In this document: piece by piece, positions 16,018 to 30,813 of the stretch | Numbering within the stretch: the first letter of the stretch is position 1 | Layout: every line of letters begins with the position of its first letter | DNA from: Selaginella tamariscina | Taxonomy: Eukaryota; Streptophyta; Lycopodiopsida; Selaginellales; Selaginellaceae | Assembly (NCBI GenBank): GCA_003024785.1 | Contig: PUQB01000489.1 | Span: 124,001 to 188,000, forward strand | DNA: 64,000 nucleotides | Direction of reading: 5' to 3' | The notes under the pieces: generated by a model | Seen by the model: only the letters and a program-made list of their open reading frames with translations | The model's database searches: none | Told to the model about the DNA's origin: nothing | Position numbers and translations under genes: made by a program

Positions 16018-19000
16018 AAATAGAACACATACACAGCTATCTTGTTATATATATATAAATTGTTCTAGGTGCATAGGAAATTCAATGTACACTATAGACA
16101 AACCGCACATATGACCACAGGAAGGTATACTGTATATGGTTTCTCAATACCTCTCGGTAAATATCACTTCATACATATACCTACCTCTATCTGTGGCCTA
16201 CATCTAATATTGGATAACTATAAACTAAAATGTACTGAGACGATATATACAAGTATCAGAGGTAAAGAAATAAGAAATAAACTTAATGTATTGAAAAATG
16301 GTATCAGAGGTAAACAACAGACACATCGTGTGTGTGTGTGAGAGAGAGACAGAGAGAGAGAGGAGAGAGAGCTAACCTGAGTGTCAAACCGTAAAGTGCA
16401 AGTGAAGTTAATCCCTTTATCTGTCTTGACAAGTATGTCTTGTCCAGGTCTGATGTCCTTGACATCGGACGGGATATCAATCGAAAATCTCTCGTATCCC
16501 GTCAATCCCAAGGAATCTGCATCTTCCCCTTCCTTGAAACACAGCGGGATTATTCCCATCCCTGCTAAGTTGCTCCTGTGAATTCTCTCAAAACTCTTCG
16601 CAATCACGGCTTTCACCCCCTGTTCAACATAAATAGATAAATAAGACGCGATACATATACACAAACACAATAAGATATGCTAGCCCTGTTGATGTACATT
16701 AAAAACGAATCTGCAAGCACACACTCACACACACACACACACCACAATAAGGATATATAATATACAGGTTATAATGTAAATAACTAAATAACTATCATAT
16801 TAAGTGCATGTACATACAGAATGTAAACAACACACACACACGCACAGACAATTTCCGTGCGTGCGAGCGCGGGTGTGTGATGTGTTTTAAGGTACACATA
16901 CCTGTAAAAAGGGACCCTTTGCAGCCCAGTCCCTAGAACTTCCACTTCCGTATTCCGCACCAGCAAGTATGACGAGACCATGACCCTCATCTTGGTATTT
17001 CTGCAAAAGAAACAAAATCATAACAAGGACAAAGTTAAAAACGATTTAGTACATCACATAAACAAATATATTGTTCAGAACCGTGCTGCGCAATCCACAA
17101 AATAATTTATGAAGACCATCAGCAAACCCGGCCTAAGTTTGCTTAATATTGCTTATAGCATGTTGAGAAAATGCTAGGAGAATTCAGCAAAATCTCGACC
17201 GTCCATAAGCGTAAATGTATTGTGTGTGTGTGTGTGTGTATTGTGTGTTGTTATCTATTTGGCATGCATATTGCAAGTTCGCTTTTTCATATTATTCAAA
17301 GCACGAAGGTTTTCCGATTCATATTTACAGATATGTTATTATATCCATAAATGTTATGTTGTATCGAAAACTAATGTTATGTTGTATACAATACTATTAA
17401 GTTAAAGTGATGGAATGTATATATAAATACCTTTGCGGCATCGAACACAGCAAGCTTCTCTCCAGAAGGAATGTGGATGGTCTTGGGCCCAACCTCACCC
17501 TTCAAAAACTTATTTACGATACGAATATTCGCAAAGGTACCCCTCGCCATAATCTCGTCATTTCCACGTCGGCTCCCGTACGAATTGAAATCCTTCTTAT
17601 CAATCCCTACAGATAAATGCATATATCAACACACACATACACACACCACCCAGCCACATATATGAGAGTATGTACAGTTTTGTGTGCGAGTCCATGGCCA
17701 TCCGCGTCTACGAGTTGCTTACCACGTTCTATTAGGTACTTCGCAGCCGGAGAGTCCTTGTTAATATTTCCCGCAGGAGAAATATGATCTGTAGTTATAC
17801 TGTCCCCGAAGTTTAGTAGACAGTAGGCGTCCTTAACCCCGTGTACACCTGGAGAAATAATGTTTAGCTTCATTAAAAGAAGGGTATTACTGACATTCCG
17901 TAAATTAAGTACTTTTATCTTTATGTACTACGGCACACACACGGCCACCCACATCTTGCTACATTATATGTATTATATGTTCATTTCTTAACTTATTAAA
18001 ATATCAAGTTTAAAATCCATTACTTTAGATAAGATTAGTAGCTATGCAAATACTCGGACAGCTAACAGCTGTATAAATTGTAAGTGCTGTAATTTATATA
18101 TACATACATATAATATACAATTATAGCGCATATATCCAATCACAAAACACACACACACACACATACACAGACTTATAGTAACTCTCATAACAAAGACCTG
18201 GGGCGTTCTCTGTCATGGTTTTGAAGAATGGTGGATCGTGCACGTAAGTTGACTTGGGTCCCATTCGTAAAGTGAACCTGAGGGAGCAGATAATTGGTTC
18301 CACATTTGGTTTCCTTTCGTGATGGCTTCATATGTTGACTTGAACATATCAGGGAGGACTGATTCTTCTACAACCTGTTAGAAGAACTTACAAGGTAAAT
18401 AAACAGCACATACACAAAACATGCACAACACATGCACACACATATCTTTCTGATGTAGAACTTGACGTAGACCCTTGCACACGCGCAGAGAGAGAGAGAG
18501 AGAGAATTGTGTACTTACGCATATTTAATATACAAACTATACAAACTAGCATACATCCCAATATAAAACACAATATACATGACTTGAACATGTACGTGTG
18601 CACAAACAGGATCTATCTACCTATATATCATGCATGCATACCTTTGCAACTTCTTCAGACGAAGGCCAGATATCCCTCAAGAAAACTTCCTGGCCGTTTT
18701 TCCCAATTCCTATAGGCTCCGTCTCAAAATCAATATCCACCTGTATATTGGAAAAACACAGATATCAAGAGCATGCATATTATGTTTATAAATATATGTA
18801 TGTATATGCATGTGTGTATCATGCATATTGAAAAACATGCACTCGCACAAACACGCATATTGAGCAGCACGCACCGTTCCGGCTAAAGCATAAGCAACCA
18901 CCAACGGTGGTGAAGCCAAGTAATTAGCTCGAGTCAACGGATGGATGCGTCCTTCGAAGTTACGGTTTCCAGAAAGAACGGCAGCCGCAATCATATCTGA

Positions 19001-22000
19001 TAGACACCTATTTAGTTATACACACATGTCCACATAACTAATTACCATTATCAGCAATTGCGGATGCAACTTCTTCTGACAATTCACCGGAATTCCCAAT
19101 ACATGTCGTGCACCCGTATCCAACCAAATTGAATCCTTGATTATCAAGATACTCTGACAAGCCACTGCAAAGACACCAGTTATATTAGTAAAATTTTAAG
19201 GATAAAGATCCATGACCGCAAGCAAGGCTCGTGCACACACACACCCGTCTATACACAACCGTATTATCTCTATAGTATCATGACATACATGTATAAAAAA
19301 CATGATATTACAAATGTAGCTTGTTCGATATATAAATAAATACCTCTCTTTTAGATATTTCGTAACTACACCAGATCCAGGAGCAAGACTAGTCTTCACC
19401 CAAGGCTTCACAGAGAGCCCCAACTCGGTCGCTTTCTTAGCTACAAGACCGGCTCCAAGCATAACAGCTGGATTTGAAGTGTTTGTACAGCTCGTAATAG
19501 CAGCTATCACAACATCACCGTGCCTGACATTTAAATATAAGTCATTTCCCTAATAACGTATTAATCTGCTAGTAGTGTAGTTGATCTCAGAAAAATTCTA
19601 AAGGATTAATGGTCACGTACTTGATTTCTGCGGGTTGATCTTGGAACTTGAATTTTGCAATAGCAGATTGTTCCTCTTTTGGTACACCGAAACCCTTCAC
19701 CAAAAGAGAAATATACATACATTGTATTAAACCATTATACACATCGTATTCATCATTTTACTGTATAAGAACATAGAATATTTCATCTCTCACCTTGAAT
19801 CCAACCTTGTTATCTAAACAAGCTTGCCAGTCTTCTTTCATCTTCTTCAAAACCACTCGGTCGTGAGGCCTGCAAAATAATGTTATCTTTCCTATACCGG
19901 TAGAATAACGTGTATAAGAAATCATATGAACACACGTAGCTTACATGCATACTGTCGTGTGTAGTACTAATTAATACTAATACGAAATACATATTTACAT
20001 ATGCATGCATGCACACTATTGTTACAAAGTGGGTTTACCGTTTCGGTCCGGAGACACATGGCTGTACAGCATCCAAGTCGAGTTCTAAGTACGAAGAATA
20101 AACTTTCTCAGTTTGAGGCTGCCAAACAATACGAATATTAGAACATAAAGTCAAAACCAACGCCAATGCACATTACCTCATCATAGTCGATAAACATCTT
20201 ATTCGCCCTCAGGTAAGATTCAATCGTCTCGAGCTACGTGGTTCATCAAACAAGAAAAATATGGTTACATATGCCTCATATGTATAGACAGACAGTTACC
20301 TAGATATATATAATACACATAGTACACGTCCTAAACCTGGCAATATATAGAATTCTAACATACAAATGATTTTGTAGGTCTAGATTATGAGAAGAGTAAA
20401 ACATATGGTACCTTCTTCTCATCACGACCAGTCATACGCAAATACTGCAATGATACGTGATCAATTGGAAAGAATCCCATGGTTGCACCATATTCAGGTG
20501 ACATGTTTGCTACTGTTGCCCGATCAGCTAGTGACAACTCTTGCATCCCCTTACCTGAAAGAAAAAGTATCGGTCTCCTCCTCACACGCACATGCACTCA
20601 AATACTATAAAATTACCATAAAACTCGACAAATTTTCCAACGACACCATGTTTCCTCAACATCTGAGTGCAAGTAAGCACCAAATCGGTAGCCGTAACTC
20701 CGGTTTTCATCTTCCCGGTTAGCTTGAAACCAACAACTTCTGGCAAGACCATGCTCATTGGCTGTAAAAAAATTATATGAGGGAACATATATATTTTCAT
20801 ACACATATACGAACCTGACCCAGCATGGCCGCCTCGGCTTCAATACCTCCTACTCCCCATCCAGCAACACCGAGCCCATCAATCATCGTCGTATGTGAGT
20901 CAGTCCCAACAACACTGTCCGGATATAAGAAACCGTTATGATTGAACACCACCCGAGCGAGATACTCAAGATTAACCTACAAAATGCTCGGTTAACTTCG
21001 TAATTAAGTGGAAACTCGGAATAAGAACGTACCTGGTGAACAATACCGGAACCAGCAGGAACAACCAACATTTTTCGAAAGCAGTAGCACCCCACTTCAG
21101 AAAACCAAAACGCTCCCTGTTACGATCAAATTCACGCTTCATGTTCATGTCCAACGCGTTTGCAGCTCGCGCAACATCAACCTGAACTGAGTGATCGATA
21201 ACCAAGTCGACAGGAATCTGCAACAAAAATATATATTAATACACATCCACAAAGAGTTGGATAAGAACTATGATTTAGAGACTTACTAGAGGGTTAATCA
21301 CGTTGGGATCACCACCAAGCCTTTTCATTGCATCACGCATAGCAGCCAAATCAACACAACTGCAGGCACACCGGTGAAGTCCTGAAAGTGGACAGCTATT
21401 ATAAGAAAAAACCCATAAACAAAAGGTAGCAACCCACCTGCAGAATCACTCGTGCGGGCTTAAAAGCAATCTCCACTTGTTGAGGTGCGGTCTTTTCCCA
21501 ATCAATGATTTCTCCACGTCTTCCTTTGTCACTTGGAAGTTGTCGCAATTCCTGATGCAAATTCCAGTAGAATCTTGATCGAATAAGGAAGCTTATCTGG
21601 AAAAAGAAAATGCCTTTAGCAATCCAAACATGAAAAGCAAATGCAGAGTTTCCGAAGAGTTTAAAGGGGTTTTAAAGATGTTTAGATGAACAGGATTTTT
21701 GAGAAAATGCAGACTTTCTACTTACCAACACGGGGATCGTTCAAAGCCGGAAGACTGTAGTATTTCCATGACCTTCGAGGGATTTTACCAAGTGCTTGTA
21801 GGGATTCTCAGCTGTAAAGCAAAATCAGCTGCAGTCTTGGCTTCGAAGAGAAAACAAACCTGAAGAAGAGAAATTTCTACGCTGTCCCGGGGAACCGCGG
21901 TCAAAATCCCAGCTTGCGACACAATCCGAGGAACAAAGCATTGATTTCCAACCCTGGCGCTTCTCCTGGGGCCTCCGAAAGCCAGATCAACACAAGCAGA

Positions 22001-22171
22001 TGAAAAGCACCTTGCTCCGAGTGTTCTCGAGGGATGAAATCTGTGAGAAGAAGAGATCGAGCACCTGGATGAAGATGCTGACGATGAGAAACTCTTCGCA
22101 GTGTGTAGATTTGTGGCTCGCGCCAGCAATCCCAGGCGCCCGAGGCGCGCCATACCATAGACGGACGCCAT
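15855..22171 (-). CDS. ACO: Aconitate hydratase, mitochondrial-type, 22 exons
   Basis: Aconitase interconverts citrate and isocitrate with a [4Fe-4S] cluster. This is the long plant ACO/IRP1-type form of about 1000 codons. Exons (high to low): 22171-21860, 21811-21726, 21596-21438, 21381-21287, 21217-21033, 20976-20815, 20761-20617, 20554-20412, 20233-20177, 20118-20039, 19869-19794, 19694-19621, 19523-19344, 19164-19046, 18996-18875, 18740-18642, 18374-18198, 17848-17723, 17606-17431, 17000-16902, 16619-16377, 15935-15855. Motifs: [25 protein letters not shown], cluster cysteines in [27 protein letters not shown] and [13 protein letters not shown]. The N-terminus ([14 protein letters not shown], Ser/Arg-rich) looks like a mitochondrial presequence. 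The exon 1-2 junction phase is uncertain. Apparent indels lie near 21760, 21555, 21511, about 21355, 21073 (A run) and 18257 (C run). Confidence 0.95.
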
Positions 22172-23292
22172 ACACTCCTTCCCGAATCAATCCTTAGGGT
22201 TCCTCACAAGAACCAACTCTGTAATGGCACGGGCATCTGGTTAATTAAGAGCCCTCCGATTCATCCGCCGCCGGAGCTGCCGCCGTTGGATAAAATGCCT
22301 CTGGCAATTACAGGTCCCGTTAATTCCAAAATTACCACGCTTCAAATATGCTCGTGTTTGCCACGCGCTTTATATAATGTGTGTTAATCTTAATCCAAAA
22401 GTATATTCGTTTTCAAAAGGGAGTGTTTTCCATAGGTTGACTTTTATAGGAAATTTTAATCTGAAATAGTAATCATGTATATTCAAAATAGACCAGATTA
22501 TAAAGTTATTAAATTATAAATTCTCTAATAATTAATATTTTATAAGTAAATCAAAAGAATGATGCAAACTGAACATTAAAACATTTATGCTTAATATTTA
22601 ATATTTTAATATATATAGTAATAATAATAATTTTATTATCGACTATAAATAAAGTTGATTTAAGTTATATAAAAACCTGATATGTAATAGAAAAATCCAT
22701 AATAATTTATTATAAAGAGAAACTACATTATATATGTGTTTATAAATACACAAAAAATTAATTATATATAAATTATAATAAATTAAATTGTTAATTGTAT
22801 AAATTAATTATAATTATTAAAAACTTATGAAGAGCACATATACATATATTTCTAAGTTTCAAATGCATATATGTACAGTACATAAGCATAATAATTTATT
22901 TGTTTATTTATCATAATAAACATACTATTTATACAGTTTATATTTATAATAGAAATGTAGGGTAAAAAAATAACAAAAATATTAAATAATTACAAAATTT
23001 AGATCAATGGCTAAGATTAATTGTTTTTAACTATATTATAAATAAATATGATAAGTTAAAATGTTACTTCATAAAAACACATCTATGTATGAATTTGACA
23101 TTTAAATAAATTTAAATACATATATACATAATCATATTCATTTTATAAATAATTATTTAAAACTCATATACATTAATATATAAATATTTTAAATTTATAT
23201 TATAATCTTGTTTAATCTGTTTTAGGGCAATAGTAAATCCTCTGTTTGTTAATATATTATATGCTCTGTTTTAGGGCAAAATATTAGGGTTC
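22172..23292. promoter_or_regulatory. Divergent aconitase / HPPK-DHPS promoter region
   Basis: This is a 1.1-kb AT-rich interval between two divergent genes whose products both look mitochondrial. Telomere-box-like TTAGGGTTC lies just upstream of each start (about 22194-22202 and 23284-23292). The middle holds only poor AT sequence and no ORF of note. Confidence 0.45.
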
Positions 23293-26200
23293 ATGGCGTG
23301 GTGGATCTGGCGTCCAGCAGCGATGCGGAGGGGACATCTTCTCAAACGGTAATTTTTGGATCTTCATTTGGATAGTTATGCAAATGCGAATCATTGAATT
23401 TCAAGTACCAATAGACAGGTGCACCAGCAACAGAAGAAGCTTATACACATCCAACAAGAGGGTATTCTCCACAGAATGTACTACACAAATGTCATCGTCA
23501 ATCGTATTGGTATGTGTGTTGTGTTAACACAGATGTGTATGTACAAGCATATCGATATACAGATTAGTGTAATAATATAACATATACATGTACAGTATCG
23601 TGTTTACAACACATACATTAAACTACTGACATGACTTATCTCAAACAAAGATGGTAAATGTACGTGTTCTATAAGTTTATTATAAATGTATAGTACATGA
23701 CATTGCCAGATACAAGACATAATCCCCTATCGTCTTATATATATATCTGTTTGTGTGTATTCATATGTATAAAACACATTATGGATATGTTATATGTATG
23801 CATGCATTTTTTGTGATGGAAAACTCACCTAAAGCGTATAAAGATGCATTTATATACATGTAACAAATGATTTCGTCTTGCATGCAAATGGAAGCAACTC
23901 ATCCAAAACGAAGCTTTACTTTATAAGTTTTGGATATATGGTTATTTCGTGTAATAGAAGTGGAATACATATACAAGTATATGAATCAGATTAATATGAA
24001 CTTGCATAGCAACTCTTGATGTATGAATACTTTATGTACACTATATGACATAGTCCATGCATATGGACATGTTTATATATAAGATATAGTTCCCACGCGT
24101 GCTCGCTCGCGCATACACATGCAATATATCATTTTTGCATTTGTATGTGTGTTTAGATATACTTCTATGCATTCGTCACGATATACTGTGTATATATACG
24201 AATAAGTGATAGTAAATGACAATTTTATATATGTACGAAACAATTAACGACATGTGAACTTTCTTATGCAATGATTTAGAAGAAGAAATCCAACAGTCTA
24301 TGAAACCAAACAATCACGCTACGTCAGCATAAGATCAATGGTTCATATTGATATTCCGAGCATACGAAGATACATCTCTACATATGCATGTGTGTGGTAT
24401 ACATGTATTGTTTAATATAATGTACTTACGTGCTTGTGTATACCCAAGAAAATGCTTATATATACTTCTTGTTGGGCTTTGCATGTGAAAACTCGATTAG
24501 TTTGGTTATCTGTTGCACTGATGGTACCACACACACACACACACACACGTATATAGACAGACAGACACACACACACAGTCAAAACGAGGAGAGGGAGAGG
24601 GAGAGGGAGAGCATATATATATTGAACTTGTCTATATACAGTCGAAGCCGCAGGAGGTCGTAATTGCAATGGGATCGAATATGGGTGACAAATATCAAAA
24701 CATAAACTCCGCTTTAAAGATGATGAGGGAGGCAGGGATTGATATCAGGAAACATGGCTGTCTATACGAAACTGCACCTATGCACTATCTTAATCAGCCT
24801 AACTTCCTTAATTCGGCTGTTAGTGCCATCACTGATATAGAACCTCATGGTCTTCTTCAGGTTTTGAAGCAGATTGAAGCACATCTTGGCCGGACCAGAG
24901 GTGTGTGGTGTGCACGCGTGAGTGTGCTGTGTGCGTGTGCGTGTGTTATATATAACAAGCATATCACATGTACGGATATATCAGTACGTCTGTATGTATT
25001 ATTAATGTTATAAATGTGTGTACATTATCGTTTATATCACAACTTAACTATGATGTTAGTATGTATATATATTGACACTCGTCTAAAGTCGTGTCTATTT
25101 AAATATACATGTAAGTGTCTCTCTGTCTCTGTCTCTCTCTATCCATTATATATATATATATATATATATGGAGTGTGTGTACAATATAATGGAATATCGT
25201 ATGTGTATATGAACTCAACACATTTCACGCATAGACACATTATATATGTCAATGTGTCTAACGTGTGTACACACTAAAGGTGAGAGGTATGGACCAAGGG
25301 CAATTGACTTGGACATAATATTCTATGGAGACTCGAATATTCATTCTGAAGACTTAAAAGTTCCACATCTGATGTTCTCTCAACGTCCTTTCGTAATGGC
25401 TCCAGTTATGGATATTCTCGGTACCCATTCAACTAGTTGGTCAAGAGATCGTCATCTCCCTAGCATTTGGTCCAACTTAGGTGGTGAAGAATGCATTAAA
25501 AGAGAAGGTATTATAAATATAATTACATTATTAGTGTGTGTGTGTGTGTGTTGTCTAGATAGAGAGAGAGAGGGAGGGTAGGGAGGGAGAGAGGGAGAGT
25601 GAGAGAGAGAGATAGATAAATATAGTATGTAGTTTAGACATGCTACCGTATATTCTAGTGTTGTATACATGAACACGCATACGTTTGTTTACAGTGGAAT
25701 ATACTAGATGTGTGTGTGTGTTTGCTTGTTCATATTGTATGTATGCATTTATCATATGCACGTTTTTACTTCACACTTATAGAAATATATAGTTGTGCGT
25801 GCGTGCGTGCATGTGTGTGTTTTTGATGCGTTTATGATATTATAATGATAAGGTATGAAGAGACTTACACCTATTGGAGGTAAACTACTCGACTTACATG
25901 AAAGAACGTATATAATGGGCATTTTGAATGTGACACCGGATAGTTTTAGCGATGGTGGCAAGTTTTTTCCCCGGAAAATGCTGTAAAACGAGTAAAGGTA
26001 AACTCTTAATCTTATTATGGAGGTATACGATCGATTTGCGTAATATTACAGGAGATGATTGATGAAGGTGCCGATTTTATAGATATTGGTGCACAATCGA
26101 CTAGACCAAATGCAACGAGATTATCTACCAATGAAGAGCTCGATCGCGTCTTACCTGTGCTCGAGGCTATCAAGAATATTCCTGGGAGAGAAAAGGTATA

Positions 26201-26981
26201 TACACACACATGCTTGTGCATTATATGTGTTGTATTTGTGTATATACTAACATAAAAGCTTATATACAGGTTTTATTTCGATTGACACTTTCGATTCAAA
26301 AGTTGCAAAAGAAGCTGTAAAGATGGGAGTTGATATCGTTAATGACGTCTCAGCGGGAAATTTGGATTCGAATATGTTAAGTACCATAGCGGAGTTAGAG
26401 GTACGTATATGTACTCGTTATGTATCTACACCAGGTGTGTGTGTGTGTGTGTGTGTGGAGAGAGAGAGGGAGAGAGATTTGTATACGATATAGTAGACAC
26501 TTAACATCAATAATAACTAATTGGTGTAAAGGTTCCTTGCATACTTATGCATATGAGAGGGGAGCCATGCACAATGATGAAAGAAAGGAATACACAGTAT
26601 GAAAGTTTACCCATAGATGTTGCAAATGAGCTTAAGCAGAGATTAGAAGAGGCAGAGGCAAAGGGTATACCAAGTTGGAGAATAGCTGACCCAGGACTCG
26701 GTTTTGCAAAGAAGTACGAGCAGAACTTGGAGTTGTTGGGGAGATTAGGGGAGTTTAGGAGAGTTTTAGGGAGTGGTTATGGGGTTTTAGTGGGGGTTTC
26801 GAGGAAGGGATTCCTGGGGAAGGTTTGTGGGATTCCCCGGGCTGAGGAGAGGGATTATGCTACCGTCGCTGCTTCCACTGTGGCTGTTTTGAATGGGGCG
26901 AGTATTGTGAGAGCACATAATGTGAAGGCTGTGCATGATGCGGTTTTGGTGGTTGACTCTATTCGTAAGTATACACAGTAA
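23293..26981 (+). CDS. Bifunctional HPPK / dihydropteroate synthase, mitochondrial
   Basis: The enzyme catalyses two successive folate steps: pyrophosphorylation of 6-hydroxymethyl-dihydropterin, then condensation with p-aminobenzoate. Eight exons: 23293-23348, 23419-23509, 24642-24900, 25280-25507, 25853-25997, 26052-26195, 26270-26400 and 26532-26981, about 501 aa. The first two exons encode a tryptophan- and arginine-rich presequence ([19 protein letters not shown]) consistent with the mitochondrial plant enzyme. HPPK motifs are [14 protein letters not shown] and [16 protein letters not shown] (about residues 138-153). DHPS motifs are [14 protein letters not shown] (about 234-247), [26 protein letters not shown] and [10 protein letters not shown]. 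Apparent one-base deficits lie at about 25974 (G run) and 26278 (T run). Intron 2 is 1.1 kb; several introns begin with GU-rich repeats. Confidence 0.95.
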
Positions 26982-27666
26982 TGTATATATAAAATCTTGT
27001 ATTTTAAATTAATTATAAAAAATGTGATTTAAATATATTATATGTAGATTAATAATAACTTAATTTTAAAGTATGATATATAATACATTTATGTTAATTT
27101 ATTAATTAACTTTAATTATTTAAATTATTTAATGCTTTATTTAATTAATTAAAAGATATTTACGTATGTAAGATATTCTCTTATACACGCTTCACCGCCT
27201 TATTTTACACGACTTCATATATGTGTCAATACACACGTTTACATATCACGAAATAAATAAATATTCTTTAAAGTATAAAAAACATGGATAGTGCGTGACT
27301 CAAGAATATTCGAATGATTAAAGAATTAAAGCAGCCAGCACACATGCGAGTTGCCCTCGCAAAATCGGACAAGTGTCACTTGAATTGTCTTCACCCCATC
27401 AACGGCCGAGAGCCAAGATGGACCGACCGTTGGATTTCCTCTTTCTTTATATGTGAGCAAGATTTTGTGTGGTCTTTCCTGCTTCATGGATTGGATCTAG
27501 ATGCCAGGTATATCGATTGATTTGATATTAGAAATGTATTATTTGATTGTGGGCGCTCCATAATCTTGTGTATATATACACAATTCTGCAGAGAGATATA
27601 TATGAATAATAAGATGACAAATTCGACATGGGTACTTGGAAAGAGGCAGGCTGAAGGACATACTAT
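26982..27666. other. Spacer between HPPK-DHPS and the F-box gene
   Basis: It is AT-rich at first, then a GC-richer stretch (about 27310-27520) that is open in one frame but resembles nothing known; it is probably promoter or leader of the F-box gene. No RNA gene is recognised. Confidence 0.4.
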
Positions 27667-28818
27667 ATGCAGGATTCATTCCAGGGACTTCTCGGACTGT
27701 TTGATGTATCACATGAAGGAGAATCATCAGTTTTGGGAGAGGTTTTTGTTAAACCCAGTGATTCGCAGATGAAACCTGCGATTAAGAAGAAGAAAGCAGT
27801 ACCAAATACCGCAATTAAGCCTGTTCCGAAGGTAATTAAGAGAAATCTTCCTGTTTTGAGGAGAAGTTATACAGAGAATGAAGATTTCGAACAGGGGATG
27901 AGATATGATCCATTGAAGGTTTTGGGTGTTGATGTTATGCGTCTTGTGTTGGGTAAATTGGATGCAGGCAGCTTGGCACGATGTGGGATGTGTTCGAGAG
28001 ATTGGAAATATCTTGCACACTCTGACTCCCTCTGGATTTCCAAGGTATATAATTGTTTATGCATATGTTGTATGTGTGTGTGGTGTGTGTGTGTGTGTGT
28101 TGTGAATTTGCTAGTTGTTTAACTATTATTTATTTTTAGTGAATTTATTTTTGCAGTGTACAAAGCTATGGGAGGGTAAACGGCATCTGCCTGCTGCAGC
28201 ATTAGTCCCTGGTTTGTCCAGAATTACTGCGTACAGCGTCTCTATCGAGGACTCCGAGAGAGTAAGTAATATATCATGTGTTAAATGATAATTAAGTTAA
28301 TGTTTTAATATTTTGCATTAATGATAATTAAGTTAAACTTATATGTTTATAAAATATTAATTTACATTTTATATGCATTAACTTAAGAAAACCATGTGTT
28401 TTTCAGCATATTATTACACTGGAGGACCTTTGTCAACATAGCTGGGAGTTTCGCTTCAAGAATGTAATGTTAATTAAATAGATGAATAGATGACTCACGG
28501 TAATATAGAACAGACTGTTCCTGAATATTGGTTAGAGCTGGATCCAACGAGGCACGGTGAGCCACCTATGCAGAGATACTTCCACGTGGACGGGTTCACA
28601 AACGGCTGGTTCGGGTGATGGTGTATGGGGAGGCCACGAGAGCAGCTACATATAATAAAGATGTTAATGAGAACGGTTTAGAGAGGTTTGTGAGGATTAA
28701 TCATTGGCCAAAAGATGTAGTTTCCAGAACTGAGGACTGGGGATGGGAATTGAACAATGACTACTATATCTACCGGAGCTTACCGGATTCTGAACACGGT
28801 GGTACAGGTCCGGTTTAA
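27667..28818 (+). CDS. F-box protein, frame disrupted in last exon
   Basis: This is likely an SCF ubiquitin-ligase substrate adaptor. Exons 27667-28044, 28157-28261, 28407-28463 and 28514-28818 give about 281 aa. The F-box-like segment is LGVDVMRLVLGKLDAGSLARC...DWKYLAHSDSLW (residues about 87-125). It is followed by a C-terminal region of a plant family (ITLEDLCQHSWEFRFK, YWLELDPTRHGEPPMQRYFH, RINHWPKDVVSRTEDWGWEL, GGTGPV end) that I recognise only as F-box-associated. An in-frame TGA upstream supports the ATG at 27667. Two apparent frame breaks lie near 28603 and 28650; across both, family-like sequence continues. The substrate is unknown. Confidence 0.8.
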
Positions 28819-28945
28819 ACTGCTCAGTTTTTCCTCGCGATAATGTTTTATAATTTGTAAGTTAATACGAATTACTTTATATTGCTATACTTATATTTCT
28901 TTATACTATAAACAATCTTTGATAGTGTTAAAATAGGGCCCCTCG

Positions 28946-28985
<40 letters not shown>

Positions 28986-30624
28986 GAGCATGATATTTTA
29001 CGACATTAACTGAAGAGTTCATATGTTTTAAAGGTTATTGGTACTTAAAAAATGTATTAAATCCTTAAAAATTCCATAATGTTTACTTTTTATGCAACTT
29101 GTAAAAACAGAATGTATACTCTTAAAATAATTGATTAACATTACATTTAAAATGGCTAATTTAAAATAAAAATAGGTAATTATATTCTATATCTGGAGTT
29201 TTAATAGATGTTAAAGAGAATAGAGCTTGTCTTGTTGTGACGAGGTTTAGTTAAAGCACTGTGTTTTACATTGATTTTATTTTTATAACTTATAACTAGT
29301 AACTAGTAAAAATTAGCGAAAACAACAAAGGAATACAATGATTAAGGAAATTATCACGTACGTAAATGTTGTGTGGTGTGTGTAAATATGTATATATACG
29401 AATAAAAGAAGTTTTTATGCAATAAAATATAATTATCTCATTCTTATAAACAAGGAAAATTATATATATACCATCCTATTTACATATATACACTTCAAAG
29501 TTTGAAACTTATATGAAAAATCAATTTGTAATTCATAGTATTTAACTGCATTTGCTTATTATAACTTATGATAATTATTGATGCCCTCTTATCTATTCAT
29601 TTTACAAATTATTATATATATATTATATATATATATATATATTATATATATATATACACACAATTATTATAATTAAAATATTGAAATACAGTGAAATTTT
29701 AAATTGAAGTTTTTTATAAACGTAACTTTAAACTTCCAAGGATATGTATGCAATCAAGTTCATATCTATATATACATAATATAAAATACGCACGCACGCG
29801 CACACACACTATATATACAATATTACATAATATAAGATATGCACGTATACACAACGTGTATATTTGCAATATGTATATGCAAGCTTATATTATATGGACT
29901 AATAATACTACGAATCTATTAATATCATTTTCATAACTGTTAAAAATATTAAACATTTCGATGTCATTCCATAGACGTTTCTAAAATCATTAGTGTAAGG
30001 TAACAGGTAACTATTACATAAGTTTAGTATTGATTAAGAATTATTTTGTTGCATATGGAGCTGAACAAAGGTTTATTAATCGATTTGTAAGGATATATGA
30101 TATATATACACGTTGGTTTGCCACAAGAATGGAAATCACTGTTATATTTATCTTGGCTGTTGTTTAGGCCACTAATTCATTTGCTAATTAAGTTGTTCTT
30201 ATTCGTCGTCTATTAATCTAGTCAATTTATTATTATAACAAATTATTTATCACAACATTACGCACAAACGTCTCGTAACTTCTGCTGTCAGAACAGTTTA
30301 GATTTACATTTTGAAGTTTTTTTCTTATAAATTTTTTTATAGCACAACTTATTAATTCATTATAACTATTATAAATTAATTACTGTATTAATTAAAACAA
30401 TAGAGAGTGAGCCAGAGTACACTGAGAACGATACCATCCATTGAGTTTAACAATTATACCATGGCATACAGGGAGAACTTGCCACTTGCACAACATATCC
30501 TTCAAAGTAAGCTATGTATACATACGTGCACACACACATGCGAAGATAAAGGACATGCATAAGAGTATCCGTAAAAGTATATATTCCTGTGCATATCTCA
30601 TATTTCTCTGTACCTGTATACAAT

Positions 30625-30681
<57 letters not shown>

Positions 30682-30813
30682 ACTATAATTTATGTGAGTA
30701 TAAAACTTTATATACATATATGTAAAACATCCCATATATCGCACACATAAAAGAAACATTTACACATAGAATCATCTACATTTCAGCACTTTACACCAGA
30801 CATATATACATAC
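28819..30813. other. AT-rich spacer with (TA)n and CT/CA microsatellites
   Basis: It contains long (TA)n tracts at about 28951-28985 and 29611-29654. No gene is supported. It separates the convergent 3' ends of the F-box and ATG10-like genes. Confidence 0.6.
30628..30683. repeat. Compound (CT)n-(CA)n microsatellite
   Basis: About fifteen CT units join directly to about thirteen CA units. It has the same junction type as 2824-2873. Confidence 0.9.

Noticed and set aside
27314..27520. 68-codon ORF before the F-box gene
   Set aside because: No recognised motif; GC-richer promoter/leader sequence is a sufficient explanation.
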